Below, in pieces: positions 34,323 to 43,690 of a stretch of 64,000 nucleotides of DNA. Below the pieces are notes generated by a model that ran no database searches, was not told where the DNA came from, and saw nothing but the letters and a program-made list of their open reading frames with translations. Position 1 is the stretch's first letter; each line of letters begins with the position of its first letter. The DNA comes from Paramacrobiotus metropolitanus (taxonomy: Eukaryota > Tardigrada > Eutardigrada > Parachela > Macrobiotidae). The translations under genes were made by a program, and so were the position numbers. The stretch covers positions 116,366 through 180,365 of the forward strand of contig NW_026570402.1 of the NCBI RefSeq assembly GCF_019649055.1, given 5' to 3'.

Positions 34323-36358
34323 TAGGGTTGTTAACGGTGCGGTTTTTTACCAGTGCACCGGTGCAATTTGGAAAAATTGCGGTGCAGTTTTGAGAAAAAA
34401 ATTGGTGCAGGCGGTGCGGTTTTTGAGAAAAACCACACCGGCGCACACCGGTGCGTTTGGGTAACCGCGTTGACGTACACCGGTTAACCACCGGTTAACC
34501 GAAGATATCGTAAAATTGTAATTTTAAGAAAAAATTTTATGAGACGACGGTGCACCGGATTCGCGCCTAATAAGCGCACGGCCATGACGGGCGTAAGTCT
34601 GTAACGTACAAAATAGACCAGATGCGCATAGGCGCTTCGGGGACTTACCAACGTTTTTCACCCTTTACATACAGACATCGAACGCAAAAACCGCGCCCGT
34701 TTACGCGTCTTGCATGTATGTATGTACGGGCTAAACTCGACCGCATGCGCACAACAGTCAGCACATACAGACTGACAGTTAATATGCGTGCTGTGCTGAC
34801 ATTATGCTTCTAACGATAAACTGTAGCACTACATTTCTAAAAGTTAAACAATGACATATAACCTGTTTAAAAGTACCAAAACAAGGCGCGCTAAGGTACT
34901 GCTATGCAGTATTATTTTAGCTAAAATAAACAAAAAAATACAACAAGATATACTAAAAATACTTCTGGGTAGCCAGATCACAGCGGAACCCGCCACACGG
35001 TCAAGAAAAACATACAATTCTCTGTCAAAATATACGGACGAAAAACCAAAAATGGGGTTGTCCAGGAGTATAAATCGTAGTCGGTTTTCCACATCCGATC
35101 AGGAATTCAAGCACAGAATGCACTGCAATCAACACCCACAGCTGGGTAGCCAGCGCGCAGGGTTCCCTGCGATACGACGGCAGTAATACATGACAAGTAT
35201 ACCACAAATCGTTAGAGACAGCCACAAGGATTCATGGACCTTTTGGCAAGTCGGAATCAATTTGTAATACGCTAGTCAGCTGCGGTGGGATTCAAATTAT
35301 TTTGAATTGAACGATAATCAGGTAGCAAGCGATCAGTATAAACAGGAGTGCATCTGGCCAAACACTATACTGCACTGTCTTATCTGGATTCCCAGAACAC
35401 AGGCTTCCCTGCACTATAGATGCATATCAGTTTCATATTTCTGATTTCAACAACAAACTAGAAGGCAAGAACTTAAAAAACTTAAAAAAAGACGGAAAAC
35501 CCTGTCGTTTTACTGTTTAACCGTCGCTGTCAGCCCAAAGTATGGAGAAACGATCACGTGGTTTTGAATTTTGCTATTGGCGGTGGGCAGCCTCGATCTA
35601 ACTCAGAATGCTGACCCACCAATAAAAATCGCGGAAACACGAAGTTTGTAAGTACCTGGGCGTCGCTTAGACCCGTTACAAGGTACGCCCCTGTTCGTAA
35701 CGGTTTTCGTCGACGCCTACCGACAGACATCGAGCAAAAAGCGACTTACATCGAAGCCCAGCCAATTGGGACTTGGTACGCCTGTTTCTCGTTTCGATGT
35801 AAGTCGCAGATGCTCTATGTAAGTCCGCGTTTTGACTCTGCGCATCTTCTGGAATACTCACAAGTTATACAGTACTGTACTTGAAGCTGGCTTGAATAAT
35901 TATCGGCGATACTGTAGCTGCTGCAACAACCGGGCTACCATAAGAAAGAAAATGTGAAGCACTGTAGCGCAAGCGTTTGACAGTTTCCACGCTCTACAAT
36001 TTTTTTCGTCATTGAAATTTTTGGAAATCCTTTTGGATGTTTTACGTCTTTGTAACAGTTTCGCTACGACTGGATACATCCTGCTGGGGATGCTTTTAGG
36101 AAGTTTAACCAAGCCCAAAAATTCCGGTGGGATAAAGAGGAAAGCGCAGAGCGCGTAACATTTCGCTGTTGCAGTACTGATGCGCGCTACACCGGTGTAC
36201 ACCGGTGCGGTGCGGTGTAAAAAATTGCGGTGCGATTTTCGATTTTCACGACACCGTCCGGTGCGGTTTTCGCTTTACACCGATTAAGTAGGTGCGATTT
36301 CTGTAAAACCGCACCGAAGCCACACCGGTGTACACCGCACCGCACCGTTAACAACCTA
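34323..36358. mobile_element. hAT-1 non-autonomous transposon, copy C (2,036 bp)
   Basis: Left end TAGGGTTG is preceded by ATCCCCCT; right end CAACCTA (one C short) is followed by GTTACGCT. The right flank is the original context shared with copy B. The left flank is a new target whose uninterrupted form is seen at 38,988-38,995, followed by TATAGCAGG. Confidence 0.88.
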
Positions 36359-36515
36359 GTTACGCTACCATAGACAATATATACTATTTTTATGAGAGTT
36401 ACGTTAGAGTTAAGTTTTCTTCTGAGCGAGTTACGCTAAAGAGTTAAGTTATAACTCAATAACTCGAAAATAACTCGCGTTAAGTTAAATAGTTAAAATT
36501 AACTGCCCAGGTCTG
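36359..36515. mobile_element. hAT-2 MITE, right half only (copy C)
   Basis: Runs from the hAT-1 right flank GTTACGCT to the terminal TAACTGCCCAGGTCTG, followed by GTCCGCAG. The left half is absent because the junction precedes hAT-1. Confidence 0.75.
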
Positions 36516-38995
36516 GTCCGCAGAATAGCCGTAAGCTAATTTGTCAAACGCTCTGTTCGAATAAATTGTGGACCCCGACTAGAAAATGTTAGGCCACTCA
36601 ATTTTTCCGATGATTCCAGTGAGAAAAGCGGGAACGCAGTGAAGAAGCGCGATGTGTATTGTGGGTACAATCCCTTGCCTCCCTAATGCGACAACCCCTC
36701 CATAACGGGAAAACTGTTGAGGCGCCCAAAAGGTGTCCATTACGGTATAGGCTTATAGCAGACTAACTCTGCGTGATCAGTGCTGGAGGTGACGTTACAA
36801 CAGAATCTGAATGAAGAAACCAAAATTACTGCCAGTGCCGTTTAATGTGGTTTTCTGGAACAATGATCGGTTTGGGCGAAATTTGTTTGTGAAAGCGAAA
36901 GCTAGGAACAAATCTTTAGAATACTGATGTCGTTTATAGCGGGAGCGTACGGCGAAAGACAGAAGAACGGACGACCTTTCCTGCTGTTACACGCGGTAAA
37001 GAAGGTTCTGCGACAATTGCATTTTCATACCGCTACCGACCACGAAAACATCGTTAGAGCGACTCTTTTCTGAAATTGTTACGAAGAAGTACTCGAAATG
37101 GAATACTATATCCGGGAAGCTCTGGAATCCTTATCTGGAACCTTACCTAAAGAATCCGACGCCATTATCCAGTCGACGTAGAAGAGACGGATCCAAAACC
37201 CGTAGCGTGTCTCCAGCTGGTTGCAGAGGAACAAATATAACGCCAGCGCCAGATGAAAGCAGAGGCAAATAAGCAAGATTGTTGTGCGACCTTTGCTCAA
37301 GCAAGGAGTGACCTTTGATGACAAATTAATGAGAATCGTACTGGTACTGGAAGTCTCCTGCATCCACGGTAGTCAACAATGGTTCTGTATCGGTAGTGGT
37401 GCCATGTCGTGGTACTGTAAACAGTAAGAACCGTAATTTTGAAGCCGGTAATAGTGCCGCAGAAAATCGTTTGATTGTCGCCTAAGAGATAGTTTTGGGT
37501 CGGCCCTGGCCGGCCCGAGCAAGAGGGTGCGGCCGTCGTTTACACATCCGAGGCCGCGGCCAGGGCCGTCTAGCAGCACAGATATATTTCATTCCCAGTT
37601 GTCATTGTACAAGCGGCTACAAAGGGTATGTTAAAGAATACACGGATATCTGCCCACAAAACGTTTATTTGTGCGAAAACAAAGAAAAACTCCTCGAAGA
37701 ACAATGAATTTCAGTAAATCCCAAAAATAGTTTTTTGTTGTTCTACTTCATTTTCCACATTAAACGCCTACAGCGGGCCGCGGCCCGGACCCTGGCCCTT
37801 CTCTCTGGGCCGAGCTCGACCCGGGCCACGGCCCTCGGCCGGGCGGCCCTACAGTGTTAAGGGATAGTGTTAAAACATGTTGAAGTCATGGTATTGTTTT
37901 CGGCAAGAAAATGCATCGGAACGATGTTTCACTTTACTAAGATTCACCTAGGTAACTTTCCGTACCTTGGTGCCGTAGTTAGGGGTCCGGTTTACCGCTG
38001 TTCGTAGCGGCCGAATCCGTAGAACTTCCGGTTATTTGTTTAAATTGGGCGGTTAAAAACGGTTTCCTGCTTTCATCCGCCATTATGGGTTAAGTTAATG
38101 AATTCTGTCCACTTTACCATGTACGATTCACGTTGGATGGAATGAGGCCGGATGTGTCGCTATCGGTGAACCGGCTCCGAAGTGCGTTCCTTCTAACTCC
38201 ATCTTCCAACCGCAAGTGGAGGCCTGCTTGAACTCGTTCGATCTGCTCTTGCGAGTACATTCTCGTACCTGAGGGGTTTTCGTGGCGCCAGAGCTCGTAT
38301 GAGCCCGACCTGTTCCCTGGCCAAGTGTCAAATTCGACCTCTTTTGTGGTTGAAAGAATATTTTTGCTGGGGACCAAATCTTTCCGCGCCTTCGTACCTG
38401 TTCAGTTTCATGATTTCGCTTAGCGAGTCGATGATTGATTCGTTTGTTGGCCGTCCCCGCGCCTTAAACGGCCCTTAGGCCGAATGCCCTTGCATCCGCT
38501 TGCCAAGCAAATTAAAATTTTTGGTGGTAGGAGCCGGGGTGTCGCTGCCGGTGGATTCGTCCCATAGTCCGACCGGTCTAACTTCTGACCGTCAGAGGTG
38601 GTCCGTTCGCGCTTCGTTCACTTTTCAAAGCATTATAGTCGACTTAATATTGCCGTCGATTACGGTTACGTTGATAACTCGTATGCCTGCGGTTCCCAGC
38701 CCGTAACAGTCCAAGATAGCCTCGCATCTGGCGAGCGGGAGTCCTTCGGGATGGGCCGAGGTATTCTTGTGGTTTGTTTCCATCTGACCACTCGTAGAGA
38801 CCTAATTTGGTCCGAGAAGCCTCCGTGTTGAAGTATTTAGTCTCGATTTCGACGGACGCTTTCTTTGTTTTGCTCGGAGATACCATATTTGAATCTCAAA
38901 TTGGACGTCTTTAAAATGGGGCACCTGTTGAAGTTCTTCGTGCGAGTCATCATCAGTGCGCCTTTGCAACGGCAATCAAAACGGAGCATCCCCCT
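36516..38995. other. Unique segment, second copy, with minus-strand remnants
   Basis: Copy of 31,849-34,322. The minus frame 38,114-38,377 (87 codons) is longer here than in the first copy because a T-run is one base shorter. Its composition is protein-like but I recognise no domain. The GC-rich GGCC blocks recur near 37,500-37,570 and 37,775-37,855. No complete gene. Confidence 0.45.
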
Positions 38996-39926
38996 TATAG
39001 CAGGAAACACTTGGTCTGTACTCGATTGTGATCTCTCCCTTGCAGCGCTGATGCCACCAAGTTACAGCCGGTGGTTGATGCCGGTTCTGGTGGACTCACA
39101 GCGCATAAAGTTCTCCAGGGCTCCGTGATCCGTCCTTACGGAGACGGGTTCCGTAGTTAACGAAGCGTTTCAATTTTTGGTCTATCTAGACTGCGCCTAG
39201 ACATTACCATTTGTTGCCTGCGTATTTTTGTCAGCTACCTGGACACTCGGCTGGCATATGCCGGGTGTTTTTCTCTTGAGACAACACCGCGCCTAGTCCG
39301 ACTGCACTTGCATCAAATTAAATTACGGTTTCTTGATCGGGTCGAAGTTTTCCAACCGGAGCCTAGGTCTGGGCCTTCTTGGTCTCACTGAATTTTTCGG
39401 TGCGCTCATCGCTCCAGTTAGTTCGGATGGAACTAGTTTTCCGTAGGAGCTTGTACATCTTTAATGTATTCTGGACGTAGTTTGGAATGAATTTCCTATG
39501 TCGGTTACTCAACCCGAGCAACGACCGCAATTAACGTTTGGTTCACTGGGCTGATGTTGCGCAATAGAAGCTACTTCGTTATCGTCTGTCTGAACTCGAG
39601 CCTTACTGCGAACGTGTCCGAGGAAATTTAGCATGTCTTTCTCGACCTTACATATACTTCAAGGGTTTTATAGAGTACCGAACGAACTGCTAGATCAGTG
39701 TGCCGGGTTGGGATATTACGAAAAAGGATGTGTCTCCGGCCGGTGATACGCAGATGGCGTTGGGGTTATTTAGAGTCGCTTCCAATAGGATTGTTTTCAG
39801 TCTCTCTGGAATCTTTACTCGTACGAGATCATTCGTATCTTACTGGAGTACATCCGGGATACGTGTCAGGAGTAAATCCGCAACGTGTCAGGAGTAAATC
39901 CGTTCCCGGCACGGCACATCCGGGAA

Positions 39927-40052
39927 CGGCACAGCCGCTACCAACGGCACAGCCGCTACCAACGGCACAGCCGCTACCAACGGCACAGCCGCTACCAACG
40001 GCACAGCCGCTACCAACGGCACAGCCGCTACCAACGGCACAGCCGCTACCAA
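39927..40052. repeat. 18-bp tandem repeat, 7 units
   Basis: Seven perfect copies of CGGCACAGCCGCTACCAA. The length is a multiple of three, and it reads as a repeated hexapeptide in every frame (for example TAQPLP on plus and AVGSGC on minus). It interrupts the gypsy remnant. Confidence 0.95.
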
Positions 40053-41427
40053 CTGGCGCTAGTTTAAGCTTCACAGGGTCACCCCGGCCACCCGGCGCTA
40101 AGAATCGGGGGCGCTTCGCGTCCCGCCTACACAAATTGGTCCGGCCTCGGCGCAATGCCAGAAATACGGCGCCGTAGTAATTGACGGAAGAACAGTCGCG
40201 CTATTGAAGCGACCGAACGACCGAACGGGCAGCAAACCCCAGGAAAATCCGGGAGATGCCGCGCCGAGTTGATATCGAAAGTTCATCCTGTTAGATGTGC
40301 CGCAATCATTCACCACGTCGATCAGGTTCCCCGTGTTAGCCTGTTCCTTCCGTCTTCTAGACCCATCGCTCAGGATGGGTTTGTACGGCTACGACGTTCG
40401 ACCCTCAAGCCTCCTATCTGTTCCAGTCTCTTTCGACTGCCCGCCCGGCTTCGGTAGGCTCCTTCGGTGGGTTTCTCTGCCTTGCCGCAACGGTAGTCCG
40501 GGGTGCCGTGTCGTTCAACCCCACCGACCCAAGGGGCCGCGCAGTAACACTCCGCAGCGCAGGGCAGGAAACGAGTCTCCAAGCCGGCCACTCGTTTCTC
40601 AAGATGTTTCGTCCGGTGTATCGTTGTTACTCGTTCCTGTTCTAGGTTGACGTATTTCAAAAATACATCTGACTGCTCCTTAGAAGCTTTGACCTCGGTC
40701 GACTCCACCAGAGAAATTTGTTGAGCTTTTTGTTATACGCGTCCGTTTCTTTGTTGCCATCCTCGAAGTTGTCGCTGTAGCATCTCTATCGCTTCGGTTC
40801 TTTTGCTGCACTCATGCATAAGGTAGACGCTCTCGGTCGCGAAACTGTCCACCCGTTTTTGGAGTCGGTCGGTGGCTTCTGCCGTGATCGCATTCTCCCT
40901 CTTCAGGATGGTAACAGTCGCAAGGTTGCCTTCTTCCGGTCGATCTTGTTCCGGGTGGCTGCTAACTGGACTACCAGATGGGCCGATTGTCTGTTTATCG
41001 TGCCAACGGTGATCCCGTCCGGCGGCCCGCTAAGGTTCTGGAACTCCTATCCTTCCGGCGTCTGCAATACCGGTTCGTTCGGGTCGGGTCGAGCCGGGTC
41101 GAGTTCTGTCCGCGTTTGGTGTCGATTCCGGGCTGCCGTCTACTAGAGACACTGAAACAATTCCGGCTCGAACACTGTCAACCGGCGACGGCATGGTTGA
41201 CTCGCCCGTCAAGCGGTCGACTGAGCCCTTGGTCGAACTCTGCCGAGTGACCATTGGTCTCAGCTGGTCCGCTCCATCCGGGCAGGGTGATCTGGCTGCC
41301 GTGCCGGGTTACGGTCCACCCTCTGCGGTTTCCGCTACCCGTTCACCGGAGTGTGCGTTCACTGGCTCGGTTTGGTCCGCAGTGTCCACCGGGACGCCGG
41401 GTTGCCGAGCGGGCGTGTGTGATGCTC

Positions 41428-41462
41428 GCTTCTTCAGCGGGCTGCTTCTTCAGCGGGCTGTC
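41428..41462. repeat. Short direct duplication
   Basis: GCTTCTTCAGCGGGCT occurs twice back to back in the GC-rich region. Confidence 0.6.
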
Positions 41463-41640
41463 CATGCGTGTCCGGAGGGTGTTCCCTCCGTTTTGTTAGG
41501 TGCGGTCCGACTAAAGTGTCAGCTGGCTACAGACGTGCGTAGCCGTCCAAAACGACCGGCGGTCGTCTGCGACGACCGGTCTTTTTGCACGGTTACAGAC
41601 GCACACTATGCAAATGTCACAATGAATGACTAATATCTGT

Positions 41641-42062
41641 CTTGTGTTAGTTCGCTATGGCGGACAAAATTATTTTTTTTATAAAATCTCGGATATATAA
41701 CAAACATTTCTTACCTTTGCCTAAATTTCAAACAACATGGACATTACTTTCCAGTCTAAAAGAATCGACATTTAATCGTAGTTGCACCTGAGGCAAAGGC
41801 GACAATGGCTCTTGTCTCGTCTATGCTCGAAACTTGCGGTATAACCCAAAATACTTTCTACTTGCATGAATATCGAAACACGTAGCGTAACTCGCACGCT
41901 GGTTACACTATCTTTTAGAGATAGCGAATCCAACAAAATTGCCCGCACTAGTTGTTAGCCTCTGATGTCGAGGGAACCGATAACTAGTGCGGGCAGTTTA
42001 AGGGGATGTTTTGGCAGAGCTGCCTCTTATTACCGAGTGTCCCTTAATTTAACTACAGGATG
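41641..42062. other. Non-coding spacer with a hairpin
   Basis: No gene. An inverted repeat GCCCGCACTAGTT...AACTAGTGCGGGC (41,941-41,994) forms a 13-bp stem with a loop of about 28 nt. It may be a short fold-back relic. Confidence 0.5.
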
Positions 42063-42472
42063 GCTGCGTGCACGGGTAAACACCGGAGTTGGCTACGTGC
42101 CCGGGTGACCTTTTTGGGTCCGCACGGGTGTTGACCGTTGCACGGAGTCTGGGAACGGGCGCTGGCTGCGGGCACGGGTGATTTCTTTTGTTTCAGAATT
42201 ATTATATTTTAAATTCGATTAAGACTATAAACTGGATGAAAGGCATAAAATCGAAGTGAGAGATGCCAAAAGCAGCGAAAGTGGAATGCGATAGCCATGG
42301 CTACCGCGTTCGTTTTCGGGATGGATCCTGGAACGGCCATTTTTGAGTTGGATCTATTGCGAACTCACCGTGCACGCAGCCAACACCCGTTCCCGAACTC
42401 CGTGCACACAGCCAACGCCCGTGCAGTTATCCGTGCACGCAGCCAATACCCGTGTTTGCCCGTGCACGCAGC
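42063..42472. mobile_element. Fold-back/MITE-like element with GCTGCGTGCACGGG ends
   Basis: About 120 bp at the left (42,063-42,182) carries several copies of GGCTGCGTGCACGGGT-like motifs. About 110 bp at the right (42,363-42,472) carries their reverse complements (ACCCGTGCACGCAGCC). The centre is AT-rich. The terminal repeat GCTGCGTGCACGGG is near-perfect. No clear target duplication is seen, so superfamily is unassigned. Confidence 0.65.
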
Positions 42473-42504
42473 ATCGACCTTATGATTATCATTTTCCCGT
42501 CCAT

Positions 42505-42882
42505 AGTGCGGCAAAATAGCTAACGAGCTGTTTAACGCAGTGTGCGGTAAAATAGCCAACAAGCTATTTCGCGCACCATAGTGCGGCAAAATAGCCAACT
42601 GGCTATTCCGGCGCAGTGTGCGGCAAAATAGCCTGAGGGCTATTCAGACCCCTACTGTTATACTGCGGCAAAATAGCCGTAGCCATACCAAAACGCTTTG
42701 CAACGCATAGTGGGGCAAAATAGTAGAAGGCTATTTAGCCCCACATACCGTGGCAAAATAGCAGAAGGCTATTTAGCCCCACATACTGGGGCAAAATAGC
42801 TAAAGGCTATTTGAACTCAGTGTGGGGTAAAATAGCAAAAGGCTATGTTGCCACACTGCAGAATACTGGGGTAAAATAGCCA
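42505..42882. repeat. GGCAAAATAGC palindrome array (largest)
   Basis: About eight hairpin units built from GGCAAAATAGC...GCTATTTTGCC pairs, with spacers containing AGTGTGCGG or CATACTGGGG. The same unit is found next to BTB-4A and BTB-4B. The units are individually palindromic and tandem, unlike CRISPR repeats with unique spacers. Confidence 0.85.
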
Positions 42883-42939
42883 TAGCCAAATTTTATCTGC
42901 CTGTAAAAATAACTCAACGATGCAGCCAAAACTGCTGTG

Positions 42940-43650
42940 GTGCAAAATCAGCGAATGACATCTGGCAGGCGGATGCAGGTGGTTGCAGCCGGCAGAAAGT
43001 TGTTGGTACCACGGAATACCGCCATTGGTTCATGCGGCTTCTTTGATCATAATCTATTAACCTTTCTACCGCCTACAGGCGGTCACCATGCTATGCATTG
43101 TCTGAGATGGCGGGTTCAGTTCCGTGATGGGAGCTGCGAGGAATACTAATCGCTTTCACAAAAATTTTAAGTGTTATTAATCAAATAAACCAGCCCAGCG
43201 ACCGGTCAGTAATCAAACCGTATTGCGCTTATTTCTGTTCTAATTCTTTCGCAATGATTTGGTGGCCAAAGAGCAGACGGGAGTTTGCTTCATCTTGCCC
43301 AGATGACTAATAAATTATTCCGGTTCCCGCTTAGCTAAAGCTGCAGTTAATTATCTCATGCAAAGATTTGACGATAGCGTTTCCACAATGATTTTTTACT
43401 GTAGTCAAATGAGCAACCATTTATTGGCCAGGGCAATGAATATAAGTTATTTAACTGATTTAAGTACAAAAAGCAAATACCGAAAACCATCGAAGCAACA
43501 ATTTTTTTGGGAAACATAGCAGTTAAACCGATATTTACACTCCTATACCAGATACAAGCAGTTTCATCTGCGCCAGGCTGTCGGCGCGCCCATCTAATGT
43601 TCGTAATGCGTACGTGAAGAAACGCCAACAAAAGTGCGTTTAATAAAAAC
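42940..43650. repeat. Three-prime flank block, copy 1 (downstream of BTB-5)
   Basis: Shares blocks with 61,740-62,230 and 62,710-63,480: ACAGGCGGTCACCAT, GAGATGGCGGGTTCAG, GCGACCGGTCAG and ACCATTTATTGGCCAGG in the same order. It lies just downstream of BTB-5, as copy 3 lies downstream of BTB-12, so the block was duplicated together with these genes. No coding sequence. Confidence 0.65.
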
Positions 43651-43690
43651 ACAACTTGACTTGTGGCGGTGACTATCTCGGTATCTCAGA

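Larger units (their letters stand above)
34323..38995. repeat. Tandem duplication 2, second unit (4.67 kb)
   Basis: Direct repeat of 29,642-34,322, differing by scattered small indels. It ends at ATCCCCCT, after which the unique sequence TATAGCAGGAAACACTTGG continues. Confidence 0.95.
38996..41640 (-). mobile_element. Decayed Ty3/gypsy-type LTR retrotransposon (pol and gag-like remnants)
   Basis: On the minus strand, 39,643 down to about 39,270 shows the junction of reverse transcriptase and RNase H typical of Ty3/gypsy: NFLGHVRSK, then after a frame change HRKFIPNYV, LLRKTS, NWSDERTEKF, APVGKL, and the RNase H box FDASAVGLGAVLSQ. Two in-frame stops and at least one frame change make it inactive. 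Higher coordinates (about 41,250-40,370) encode coiled-coil-like, charged segments (KRENAITAEATDRLQKRV; KHLEKRVAGLETRF) that could be Gag, interrupted by the 18-bp repeat array. The catalytic YxDD half of the reverse transcriptase, the integrase and flanking LTRs were not found. The GC content is clearly higher than in the neighbours. Confidence 0.75.

Noticed and set aside
39698-40177. Plus-strand frame with a TAQPLP hexapeptide repeat
   Set aside because: The repeat is open in every frame because its unit is 18 bp. The surrounding coding signal (RNase H, Gag-like) is on the minus strand.
42505-42882. Possible CRISPR array
   Set aside because: The units are palindromes with variable, similar spacers, there are no cas genes, and the genome is eukaryotic.
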